Assembly (NCBI GenBank): GCA_018400545.1
Contig: JAGYLT010000008.1
Location: 1 to 22,365, forward strand
Source: Bacteroidales bacterium
GTDB lineage: Bacteria > Bacteroidota > Bacteroidia > Bacteroidales > 4484-276
Length of the DNA stretch: 22,365 nt
Direction of reading: 5' to 3'
Position 1 is the first letter of the stretch. The number at the start of each line of letters is the position of its first letter. Shown in pieces: positions 15,362 through 22,365 of this stretch. Under the pieces are notes generated by a model. That model saw nothing but the letters and a program-made list of their open reading frames with translations, was not told where the DNA came from and did no database searches. Made by a program: the position numbers and the translations under genes.

Positions 15362-16219
15362 TCAGGCCATTTTATTTACCAGCACCGGCCTGTCGGTTTC
15401 CTTCAGGATTTCTTCCGTATCACTGCCATAAATCAGTTTCTTCAGTTTCCCTTTTCCCTGCGTAAGTACAGCCACCATTTCCGGGTTATGTTTCCTGATG
15501 AAATGCCTGAGGCCTTCTTCCAGGCTGCTGTTGTTTATCACGTTGATGGTGTGATTGGAAAGTTGCTTTTCGTCAGCAATAAGCCTAAGCTTTTCTATGG
15601 CTTCCTCCGCCGTGATTTCGTCATCTTCGGTAATCACATGCACCATTTGCAATTGGGCGTTGGTTTGGTTTGCGAATTCGATGATGTCATCAAGTCCCTT
15701 TTGCTCTTTTTCTTTTACATCAATTGCAAGTGCAATTTTGCTTACCTGTGATGTTGTACCATTGTCTTTCAGGATGATCATCGGAAAGTCAGTTCTGTGG
15801 ATTATGCGTTGGGTTTTCGAACCAAATAGTTTTTCCAAAAATGTACCATGATCGCGGCTGCCGGCAACAACCAGCCCGGCATTAAACGTTTTCATGTATT
15901 GGTTCAGGTTGCTTTTGCTCCCGCTGAACCGGACTTTCGGTATCAGCTTTACCTTTTCGGTGGAATGATTTTCGGCAACCTTTTCAGCCATTTTCTGATG
16001 TTTTTCTTCCAATGTGGCATTAAATTCGCCTGAAATTGCTACCGGTGAGTTAGCCGCGCCTCCTGATGCAGCCATGGCCTGAGCCTGTGCCGGTATAATT
16101 ATATTGAGCAGAATGACTTCATGAATATTCATTTGCTCAGCAATTTGAATAGCAAATTTTGTTGCTTTTAATGACAGTTCGTCAAGTTCTGTTGTTACCA
16201 GGATTTTATTAAATTTCAT
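15362..16219 (-). CDS. Universal stress protein with two UspA domains
   Basis: Start taken at ATG 16219 (MKFNKILVTTELDELS), because the in-frame extension to 16378 is not protein-like. The 285-aa product has two Usp domains. Domain 1 (about 1-152) has KILVTTELDELSLKATKFAI, AGLVVAGSRDHGTFLEKLFG and TDFPMIIL. Domain 2 (about 158-285) has KIALAIDVKEKEQKGLDDII, EMVAVLTQGKGKLKKLIYGS and TDRPVLVNK. The glycine-rich loops resemble, with altered spacing, the nucleotide-binding loop of ATP-binding Usps. Usp proteins are cytoplasmic and induced under starvation or oxidative and envelope stress. It is divergent from the hybrid kinase gene across a 213-bp gap and leads the short unit with the STAS-like gene. 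Confidence 0.9.
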   Translation of the reverse strand: MKFNKILVTTELDELSLKATKFAIQIAEQMNIHEVILLNIIIPAQAQAMAASGGAANSPVAISGEFNATLEEKHQKMAEKVAENHSTEKVKLIPKVRFSGSKSNLNQYMKTFNAGLVVAGSRDHGTFLEKLFGSKTQRIIHRTDFPMIILKDNGTTSQVSKIALAIDVKEKEQKGLDDIIEFANQTNAQLQMVHVITEDDEITAEEAIEKLRLIADEKQLSNHTINVINNSSLEEGLRHFIRKHNPEMVAVLTQGKGKLKKLIYGSDTEEILKETDRPVLVNKMA

Positions 16220-16432
16220 AATTACATTAGTTTTTATTTTGATATGCTGTAGAACGAAATTTGTACCAGAGGACAGGCAAACTGAAATTAGTTCGTAAAA
16301 TGCTTTTATTGAATGTGTTATGTGGTTTAGGTTCCGATGACCTCGAAAACATTGTGGAATTAATTCAACGAATCCCATTCAAAATTGTAGATTTATGGCA
16401 TATCATGAAATCAAAACCGTAAATTCAGCTTT

Positions 16433-18727
16433 ATGATGAAAACAGATATTGAAAATATTCCAAACCCGGTTATTGTTTATGACGATGCCTGCATTATCAA
16501 ATACGTAAACCATGCAACTATAGAAATGCTTGGTTACGATAACCCTGCTTCCATTACCGGAAAAAAGATCCATGATATCCTGGATGAAAATGACCATCCC
16601 GTAATTTCCGAAATTTCGCAACTTGCCAAATCGGGGGAAAAGGTTCGTTCCCGGAGTAAATTATGCCACATCACCAAAAACAATAATTGTGTGGAAGCCC
16701 TGGCGCATTTCAGCGTGCTACAAAACGGCAGGGATCAGCATGATAAGATGATCATCGAATCGTGTTTTCCAACCGGGGAAATCTTCAACCATCTGAACCA
16801 ACAAATCGAAAAACTGCAACATTATACCACGCTTGCCGAAAACGTTCCCGGCCTCGAGATGGTCCTGGTGAATTTCGAATACGCCATCATCAGCAGTATG
16901 GGGTCCGAATTGCAAAACCAGGGTTGGGCCGGGCCGGAGCCGGAAGGCAAAAATGTACTCGGCTATTATTCTAAAAGCATTGCCGAAATTTTAAAGCCGC
17001 TGCTGAAAATTGCCTTTGAAAGCACACCGGTAAGCCGTGAATTTAAAATTGCCCGTAAATCTTTCTCGGTCAGGTTGATACCACTAATTTCTGATAAGGC
17101 TGAAATAACCTGTGTGATCCTGTTTCAGGACATCACCGAGACAAAACTGATTGAGGAGCAACTCCGGCTTTCAAAGGAAGAAGCCGAGGACGCCAATGAG
17201 GCCAGGGGTAATTTCATCGCCAGGATGTCGCACGAAATCCGAACGCCGCTCAATGCCATCATAGGTTTTTCGGAACAACTTATGAAAACAAACCTCAATG
17301 AAAAGCAAAAACATTTTGTAAATGTTGTCCACAATTCGTCGAGTCATTTGCTCTCAATTATCGATGAAATTCTTGTGATCTCCAGAATTGATTCGGAGGA
17401 AATCCAGATTGACGAGGTGCCGTTTTCAATCCCCGCCGTACTGAAAGCTGTAAATAACGTGGTGGAAATTAAGTACAAAGAAAAGAAGCTTGATTACCGG
17501 ACTTCCATCGATCTTCAGCTTACGGACCAGGTGCTGCTTGGTGATGCGGCAAAATTGCGTCAGGTGCTGATCAATCTTGTGAACAATGCCATTAAATTTA
17601 CCCACCGGGGCAGTATTGAAATACATGCCGGGACAGGCAGGGAAACGCAAAAGCATCTCACGGTCCATTTTGAGGTCAGGGATACAGGCATCGGAATATC
17701 AAAGGATAATATTGCCATGATTTTTGATCCTTTTCAGCAGGTGGACGAATCCATTGGGCGAACCTACTCCGGAACCGGCCTCGGGCTCACCATCAGCAAG
17801 GACATCATCGAAAAGCAGGGCGGCCAGCTTACGGTGGAAAGTACGGAGGGCAAAGGATCGGTTTTTTCGTTTTCACTGCAATTTAAAAAGTCAGCCGAAA
17901 ACCTGATTGCACAGGAAAATGAGGAAATGATTGCGGACGACATTCCCGATGGTCTGAAAATCCTTTTTGTGGATGACGACCCCATGAACCGGATGCTGGG
18001 TAAAGCTATTCTGCAGGATATGAATATCCATACCGACTATGCCGAATCGGGGCAAAGGGCACTGGAGCTTTTCCGGCCGGAAAAATATCAAATGATCCTG
18101 CTTGATATCAACATGCCCGGACTTGATGGGGTAGAGGTGGCAAAAAAAATGCGTTTTGCTGAGGATGCCAGCGGTGCGGATCACAAAACAAAAATCATTG
18201 CCATGACCGCAAACGTGTTTAAAAAGCATATCAATAAATACCTGGAAGCCGGAATGGACGATGTTATTTTAAAACCATTCAGCGAAGAAAAAATCCTCGA
18301 AAAAATCAGGAAGCACAGCAAACAGGTTCAAATAAAAAGTCCGGCAGCCAAAAAAAGCTTTAAGCCGGTAAGCAAAACCGAGAATGATGATTACAACCTG
18401 ACTCAGCTCGAGCGGATCACCAAGGGGGATAAAACGTTCCTGCAAGACATGCTGAAGACCTTTGTCGAAAACAGTAAGTCGCAACTCGAGCGCATGCAAA
18501 AAGCTTATCAGGATGAAGATTACCGCGAAATTGCAGAGGCCGCCCACAGGCTGCTTCCTTCGGTGGATCAACTGGAAATGAAAAAACTGACAACACTTCT
18601 GAAAAAAATAGAGGAAAAATACCTGCGGAAGGAAACATACAATCCCGACGAACAACTCATCGAAAATGCCATAAAAGAAATGAAAGCGGGGATTGGAATG
18701 ATAAATAAAGTCATCAGTGAATGGTGA
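16433..18727 (+). CDS. Soluble hybrid histidine kinase (PAS-PAS-HisKA-HATPase-REC-Hpt)
   Basis: The 764-aa product has no membrane helix, so it should sense a cytoplasmic cue. Two PAS-like regions lie at about 5-120 and 128-250. HisKA has the H-box MSHEIRTPLNAIIGFS with H267. The ATPase domain has N385 in the N-box (LVNNAIKF), D417 in DTGIGIS and a GTGLGLTIS lid. A receiver domain (about 508-625) has D514-D516, phosphoacceptor D558 in LLDINMPG and K614 in LKPFS. A C-terminal Hpt domain (about 655-755) has H705 in AAHRLLPS. This is a full internal H-D-H relay. The next gene, 62 bp downstream, encodes an NtrC-type regulator whose receiver would be the last step. It is divergent from the Usp gene. 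Confidence 0.93.
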   Translation: MMKTDIENIPNPVIVYDDACIIKYVNHATIEMLGYDNPASITGKKIHDILDENDHPVISEISQLAKSGEKVRSRSKLCHITKNNNCVEALAHFSVLQNGRDQHDKMIIESCFPTGEIFNHLNQQIEKLQHYTTLAENVPGLEMVLVNFEYAIISSMGSELQNQGWAGPEPEGKNVLGYYSKSIAEILKPLLKIAFESTPVSREFKIARKSFSVRLIPLISDKAEITCVILFQDITETKLIEEQLRLSKEEAEDANEARGNFIARMSHEIRTPLNAIIGFSEQLMKTNLNEKQKHFVNVVHNSSSHLLSIIDEILVISRIDSEEIQIDEVPFSIPAVLKAVNNVVEIKYKEKKLDYRTSIDLQLTDQVLLGDAAKLRQVLINLVNNAIKFTHRGSIEIHAGTGRETQKHLTVHFEVRDTGIGISKDNIAMIFDPFQQVDESIGRTYSGTGLGLTISKDIIEKQGGQLTVESTEGKGSVFSFSLQFKKSAENLIAQENEEMIADDIPDGLKILFVDDDPMNRMLGKAILQDMNIHTDYAESGQRALELFRPEKYQMILLDINMPGLDGVEVAKKMRFAEDASGADHKTKIIAMTANVFKKHINKYLEAGMDDVILKPFSEEKILEKIRKHSKQVQIKSPAAKKSFKPVSKTENDDYNLTQLERITKGDKTFLQDMLKTFVENSKSQLERMQKAYQDEDYREIAEAAHRLLPSVDQLEMKKLTTLLKKIEEKYLRKETYNPDEQLIENAIKEMKAGIGMINKVISEW

Positions 18728-18734
18728 ACCAAAA

Positions 18735-18758
18735 GTAACAGATCACGGTTTATGTTAC
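18735..18758. other. Inverted repeat between kinase and regulator genes
   Basis: GTAACA at 18735-18740 and TGTTAC at 18753-18758 form a 6-bp perfect inverted repeat with 12 bp between, 31 bp before the regulator start. It may be a binding site or a weak RNA hairpin; short enough to be chance. Confidence 0.3.
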
Positions 18759-18789
18759 ATTAATAACAACCAGATTAAGTACAATACCT

Positions 18790-20141
18790 ATGAAAAGTTC
18801 GATTCTGATTGTGGATGATGATCACTACATCATCAATTTACTTGAGAATTACTTCAAACGCGAGGGATACACCATCCATAAGCTTACCAAAGGTAAGCCC
18901 GTGCTGAGGTTCCTCCGCGAGAAGCAGGTGGATGTTGTGCTCTGCGACATCAGACTGCCTGACATCAACGGGGCCGAACTGCTGCCAGAAATCAGGAAAC
19001 TGATGCCTGACCTTCCTGTGATCATGATGACTGCATATGCCGAAATCCGCACAGCGGTCGACACCATCAAATCGGGCGCATTCGATTATGTTACCAAACC
19101 GATCTTTCCCGAAGAAATCAGCAGTATCATAAAAAAGGCTGTTGAGAAGAAAAGCACCCCGGGGGTAGCGCCGGAGGAGGAATTCATCACCGGGGAAAGC
19201 AAGACTATGCTGGAAGTGATTGACCAGTCAGCGCTGGTTGCGCCCACCAACATGTCGGTGCTGATCCAGGGTGAAACCGGATCGGGAAAAGAATATATCG
19301 CACGCCTGATCCATAAAAACAGTAAAAGAAAGGATAAAAATTTCGTGGCTATCGACTGCGGTGCCATACCCAAAGAACTCGCTGCCAGTGAGCTTTTCGG
19401 GCATGTTAAGGGCGCCTTTACCGGGGCCATCTCCGATAAGGCCGGATATTTCAGCCAGGCCAACCACGGAACCATTTTCCTGGATGAGATCGGCAACCTC
19501 TCATACGAAACGCAGGTAAAGTTGCTCAGGGCCATCCAGCAAAAAGTAATTACCAGGGTAGGCGACAGCAAAACCATTCCGGTGGATGTGCGGATCATAA
19601 CCGCTACAAACCGAGACCTGATGCAGGCCGTGAGCGAGAGTGAATTTCGTGAAGACCTTTACCACCGGATCAACGAGTTTAAGCTACAGATACCGCCATT
19701 GCGCAACCGCGGTGAGGATGTCATGATTTTGCCCGCCACTTTTTGGATGAAGCCAACCAGGACCTCGACAAATCCGTGGTTGAATTTGATCAGGAGGTTA
19801 CCGGGCTTTTCTGAAGCATTCATGGTATGGAAACTTACGGGAACTGCGAAATGTGGTTAAACGAAGTGTACTCATTGCCACCGGTGATGTGGTAAACATC
19901 GCGTGTTTACCCGAAGAGGTGAGGGGTGGTGATGATGCGGGAACGATGGAACCGGAAGCAGAAAAACAAACCGATATCGAAACCTGAACCTGAAAGATGC
20001 AGCCCACGCCGCCGAAAACTTGTAGTGGAAAGAGCCCTGCGCGAGGCCAACTACAATAAATCGCAGGCTGCGAAAATCCTGAAAGTTGACCGGAAAACAC
20101 TGTACAACAAACTGGACCAGTTGGGGATAGAGTACGAATAA
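18790..20141 (+). pseudogene. Sigma-54-dependent NtrC-type response regulator, frameshifted four times
   Basis: The first 317 or so codons are intact: a receiver with D53 in LCDIRLPD, and an AAA+ domain with Walker A GETGSGKE (161-168), the sigma-54 contact loop GAFTGA (208-213) and Walker B FLDEI (D232-E233). From 19740 the frame breaks. Conserved sequence continues in successive frames: LDEANQDLDKSVVEFD up to 19811, then HSWYGNLRELRNVVKRS to 19984, then NLKDAAHAAEN to 20019, and finally the Fis-type HTH (NKSQAAKILKVDRKTLYNKL) to the stop at 20141. Each step is a -1 change, equal to one missing base, near a short base run. Repaired, it would be about 451 aa, normal for the family. It is either a recent pseudogene or a run of consensus errors. 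It pairs with the hybrid kinase upstream. Confidence 0.9.
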
Positions 20142-20145
20142 TGTC

Positions 20146-20232
20146 ATCGGATTAACCGGATTTATCGGATAAGAGGCTATCCAAAAAATTTACAACCGCA
20201 CTGCCCACTGCCGACTGGAGACTGCCAACTAC
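20146..20232. repeat. Degenerate short repeats after the regulator gene
   Basis: ATCGGAT occurs at 20146-20152 and 20164-20170, then from about 20198 a run of ACTGCC/GACTGG/ACTGCC/AACTAC units follows. The rest of the 167-bp gap to the dodecin gene shows no coding frame. Such runs are frequent in Bacteroidota intergenic DNA. Confidence 0.5.
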
Positions 20233-20308
20233 CCATCTTCTTTGCAAAAAAAAGGCCGCCGCAAAAATTACGACAGCCCCACAAAAAAGTTATTCCTTAA
20301 TCATCTGT

Positions 20309-20506
20309 TTATTTCTCAATCTCAAACGAAATCTTTGCATTTACCGCGTAAGAAACGATTTCATTGTTTGAAACATTTGCATTCATGTGTTCGATGTAAA
20401 TCGATTTGATATTCTTAACAGATTTGGCCGCTTCTTTCACAGCATTTTGGGTTGCTTCGGTAAAACCTTCTTTTGAACTTCCTATTACTTCTATTACTTT
20501 AACCAT
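20309..20506 (-). CDS. Dodecin-family protein (lacks the flavin-stacking Trp)
   Basis: The 65-aa product is a full-length dodecin: KVIEVIGSSKEGFTEATQNA opening, the helix AVKEAAKSVKNI, then strands SIYIEHMNANV and YAVNAKISFEIEK. Dodecins form hollow dodecamers; the classic ones bind flavins between paired Trp residues. In flavin-binding examples the segment after the helix has a Trp (as in LDWFEV); here the aligned stretch is IKSIYIE, without any Trp in the protein. It therefore resembles the non-flavin or calcium-type dodecins. No Shine-Dalgarno sequence is obvious. It is divergent from the coiled-coil/CsbD unit across a 507-bp gap and is commonly stress-linked in other bacteria. Confidence 0.92.
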   Translation of the reverse strand: MVKVIEVIGSSKEGFTEATQNAVKEAAKSVKNIKSIYIEHMNANVSNNEIVSYAVNAKISFEIEK

Positions 20507-21013
20507 AATTCACAAAATTTTTTGTTAAACAATCATTTGATTTGTCATGAGGTATGCGTTAAAACCATGCCATGAAACCGGATTTCGTATCAAATCAATA
20601 ACTTGCTTAATTGCAGGGCTCCCCAATTTTTCATTCATTTGTTTTAGGCAATCAGTTGCCTGTCAACCGGTGGGATTGGGTTGCTGTAAATTCGTAGCGT
20701 TTTTTAGAAGATATTTCTGTTGTCAGCCGATAGAATTTTGGTTTTCCCGTAACATTGGTACATATCTCCACATGATGTGGAAGTTCCTCCACGTTGCAAA
20801 TTTCTTTCATTCGGTTTTGGAGGTTTTCAAAAAAGCAGGATATAACTTTTCAAATGTGAAAAATTCTATTGCCGGGTTCGCTACTCAGTCCGGTAACCGA
20901 CGGATGCACCATGATTTAACTCAGCGATCTCGTGTCCGGAAAAGCTTCAATTAGCTGGTTGCTGGCACAGTATTTTCAAAATCTTCAGGAAAAATCAGAA
21001 AGGAGTTTAAATT
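20507..21013. other. 507-bp divergent intergenic regulatory region
   Basis: I find no credible gene here; the one long frame (20547-20954) is rich in Cys and Phe and lacks a ribosome site. The region holds a -24/-12 promoter match near its right end (20963-20977) and two small palindromes upstream of it: CCACATGATGTGG at 20768-20780 and CGGTAACCG at 20891-20899. These have the position expected of enhancer sites for a sigma-54 activator. A weaker -24/-12-like TGGCATGGTTTTAAC lies on the minus strand (20558-20572) in front of dodecin, but its -12 part is poor. Confidence 0.45.
20963..20977 (+). promoter_or_regulatory. Candidate sigma-54 (-24/-12) promoter
   Basis: TGGCACAGTATTTTC matches the TGGCAC-R-N4-TTGC consensus with correct 12-bp GG-to-GC spacing and a single mismatch (TTTC for TTGC). 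It lies 36 bp before the ATG at 21014, so transcription would start just upstream of the AGGAG at 21001-21005. A sigma-54 activator gene lies about 0.8 kb upstream. Confidence 0.6.
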
Positions 21014-21280
21014 ATGGAAGCTGTATCATTTCAACCAAGAATTGACAAAATTAATGATGACATTAAGCTGATGGAGGAGAGTATTATCAGGAAAACATCT
21101 GAAACAAGCAGAGATACGCGTGACAAAGTTAGCGAGCTAAAAAGGAAAAAAGATGATATCCAGGAGAAAATGGAAAAACTCCAGGACACCTCCCAGGATC
21201 ACCTGGTTTTGCTGAAAAACGATGTGCAGCGACACCTTAAAGATCTTGAAAGAGATTTGGAAAGAATCAGAAAGGAATAA
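21014..21280 (+). CDS. Small coiled-coil protein, probable stress protein
   Basis: The 88-aa product is nearly all charged helix with heptad-like spacing (IDKINDDIKLMEESI; VSELKRKKDDIQEKMEKL; HLKDLERDLERIRKE). It has no signal peptide, membrane segment or cysteine, and should be a soluble coiled coil. I do not recognise a named family. An AGGAG ribosome site (21001-21005) sits 8 bp before the ATG, strong for this phylum, and a sigma-54-type promoter precedes it. The CsbD-like gene follows after 45 bp and is likely co-transcribed. A stress role is inferred from its neighbours alone. Confidence 0.78.
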   Translation: MEAVSFQPRIDKINDDIKLMEESIIRKTSETSRDTRDKVSELKRKKDDIQEKMEKLQDTSQDHLVLLKNDVQRHLKDLERDLERIRKE

Positions 21281-21325
21281 AATCTGTCAGGTAAAATTGC
21301 AAACATAACAGAAAGGAAATTAACC

Positions 21326-21520
21326 ATGACTAAAGACAGCATTCAAATAGGCGGAAGGTGGCAGCACATCCGCACAAAACTAAAAGAGAAGTATCCCCAT
21401 CTCACTGATAAGGACCTGATCTATCGCGAAGGTGAAGAAGACATGTTTATCGGCAGGCTGCAACGCAGGCTTGGCGGCGAGAAGCGGGAAAAGATCATCG
21501 ACATGATCAACACATTATAA
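21326..21520 (+). CDS. CsbD-like general stress protein
   Basis: The 64-aa product fits the CsbD family in length and order: an opening GRWQHIRTKLKEKYPHLTDK (equivalent to the GKWKQLKGKVKEKWGKLTDDD pattern), then DLIYREGEEDMFIGRLQRRLG and a terminal helix. CsbD is a small, abundant helical protein of unknown mechanism induced in general stress in Bacillus, and relatives are widespread. An AAAGGA sequence lies about 9 bp before the start. It follows the coiled-coil gene by 45 bp, so both probably share the -24/-12 promoter at 20963. Confidence 0.78.
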   Translation: MTKDSIQIGGRWQHIRTKLKEKYPHLTDKDLIYREGEEDMFIGRLQRRLGGEKREKIIDMINTL

Positions 21521-21596
21521 CGAATGCGCAATGGCTATCGTGAGCCACAACTAAAATTTATAAATTTTAAAACCAAATAAGAAGGCGTATTTAACT

Positions 21597-21955
21597 ATGA
21601 GATTTTTAAGCAACTTTAAACTTGTGGTTGCTTATGCAATTTCATTTCTGATGTTATCTGCGGCATCCCCGCCGGATGAAGAATGGGCTTTGGATATGAC
21701 AGCTATTTCGGCGACTACATCGTGGTAAACTTCGAAGAAATTGACGTGGATGCCGACGGGGACATTGTTTATCAGGAATTTTTTGATGTGATAGATTAAA
21801 CCGACTTTTTCGGTTACTGGGACTTCGACATGGACGAGCGTTTGAGCCAGGCCGAACTGGCGCGTGGTGTATTCAACTTCTGGGATGCCGATAACAGCGG
21901 ATTTCTCAACCTGGGAGAATACACCGCATTCGACGTTTATTACCGTGATATATAA
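21597..21955 (+). pseudogene. Broken exported EF-hand protein
   Basis: ATG 21597, behind a GAAGG site, opens a signal peptide (MRFLSNFKLVVAYAISFLML, then SAASPPDEEWA). The frame stops at TAA soon after, but the next frame (-1, one missing base near 21690) continues with YDSYFGDYIVVNFEEIDVD and EF-hand-like loops DVDADGDIVYQE and DADNSGFLNLGE. That frame has an internal TAA at 21797-21799 (VID-stop-TDFFGYWDFD) before ending at 21955. So at least one frameshift and one nonsense change separate it from an intact protein of about 119 aa. Calcium binding is plausible for an intact form. As in the regulator gene, the shift is a single-base loss. Confidence 0.7.
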
Positions 21956-21990
21956 AGTAAAACCATGACCATTTTATGTTCATGAAAGCG

Positions 21991-22025
21991 AATGGCGCGG
22001 CTTACCCCACCGCGTCATTTTTATT
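21991..22025. terminator. Hairpin terminator between convergent genes
   Basis: AATGGCGCGG (21991-22000) pairs with CCGCGTCATT (22010-22019) with one G-T pair, a 9-nt loop, then TTTTTATTTT. On the plus strand it ends the EF-hand/stress unit; the minus-strand gene at 22026 stops just beyond it. Confidence 0.78.
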
Positions 22026-22325
22026 TTAATGCGAATCTGATTTTTCCATCAATTTATCAATGCTGTTCCGGATTGATGGACGCAGAATTGTTTTGGCGGC
22101 ACCAAGCACTGCGCCGGTGGAAATCGACCACATGATTGCCCTGAACCAGCCGGCATCTTTGTGGTATGGGTTTTTGGGCGGGTTGCATCCACTGGCCCTT
22201 TTATAAATTATCTCGAGGCTTTTGCGCAGGGCAAGTCCGGTTAGCATTACGGCTCCCGAGATCAATACACGCCGCAGGTAGATATCGGTCTTGCTGTGTT
22301 CAAGGTACGCTTTTTCACTTTTCAT
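22026..22325 (-). CDS. DUF4235-like small membrane protein
   Basis: The 99-aa product has two hydrophobic stretches, about 19-33 (VLISGAVMLTGLALR) and 62-80 (RAIMWSISTGAVLGAAKTI). The NPPKNPYHKDAGWFRAIMWS sequence at about 48-67 is similar to the DUF4235 pattern, where a P-rich loop is followed by a W...A..W..SGA..G.A helix. No function is known for that family. An AAGGAG ribosome site lies about 8 bp upstream of the ATG. It converges on the EF-hand remnant and is on the opposite strand from the CsbD unit; its promoter is outside the window or in its last 40 bases. Confidence 0.72.
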   Translation of the reverse strand: MKSEKAYLEHSKTDIYLRRVLISGAVMLTGLALRKSLEIIYKRASGCNPPKNPYHKDAGWFRAIMWSISTGAVLGAAKTILRPSIRNSIDKLMEKSDSH

Positions 22326-22365
22326 GATTTGGTCTCCTTTTTTCGGTTCTTATTATTCCATTTTA

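Noticed and set aside
20146..20232. CRISPR array
   Set aside because: The repeated units are short, degenerate and without regular spacers; no cas gene is present anywhere in the window.
20547..20954. 135-codon plus-strand frame in the dodecin/coiled-coil gap
   Set aside because: Composition is odd (many Cys, Phe, His), there is no ribosome site, no recognisable family, and it overlaps candidate regulatory sites.
21281..21300. Second sigma-54 promoter before the CsbD-like gene (TGTCAGG...TTGC)
   Set aside because: The spacing is one base too long and the -24 element has a mismatch in the essential GG.

Overview
The window looks like a chromosomal segment of a Bacteroidota bacterium (Bacteroidales/Marinilabiliales-like, perhaps an environmental or metagenomic genome). 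This rests on the gene families: a PSP1/RicT gene beside holB, a short catalytic-only AMP nucleosidase beside holA, secreted C10 peptidase and PKD proteins, and several TAnnTTTG promoter boxes typical of the phylum. It is inference from content; no rRNA or tRNA is present.

Left part (1-9600), mostly minus strand: holB (DNA polymerase III delta') followed by ricT, which runs off the left edge; a large secreted C10 cysteine peptidase and a PKD-domain secreted protein that share the same tandem C-terminal module; two tandem Bax/FlgJ-type glucosaminidase paralogues; and, divergent, a SirB1-type transglutaminase-like protein. A stand-alone PD-(D/E)XK protein of the HSDR_N type converges on SirB1.

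Middle (9600-14900): AMP nucleosidase and holA (co-directional), a CorA metal transporter, an unrecognised 173-aa protein, a 35-codon remnant that resembles the N-terminus of the PdeM phosphoesterase, a small exported protein, a four-helix membrane protein with a strong terminator, and a 167-bp non-coding element with 14-bp terminal inverted repeats flanked by a perfect 8-bp direct repeat. That element reads as a MITE.

Right part (14900-22365) appears to be a signalling and stress-response block: a SpoIIAA/STAS-like protein and a double UspA protein on the minus strand; a soluble hybrid histidine kinase with receiver and Hpt domains; and a sigma-54-dependent NtrC-type response regulator. Together the last two would form a complete His-Asp-His-Asp phosphorelay, but the regulator's 3' third carries four successive -1 frameshifts. 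Beyond it lie a dodecin lacking the flavin-stacking Trp, a coiled-coil protein and a CsbD-like protein behind a good -24/-12 (sigma-54) promoter match, a broken EF-hand protein and a DUF4235-like membrane protein. I infer that the regulator or a relative controls this block through sigma-54. The weak point is that the regulator and the EF-hand gene are both disrupted, either by real decay or by consensus indel errors.
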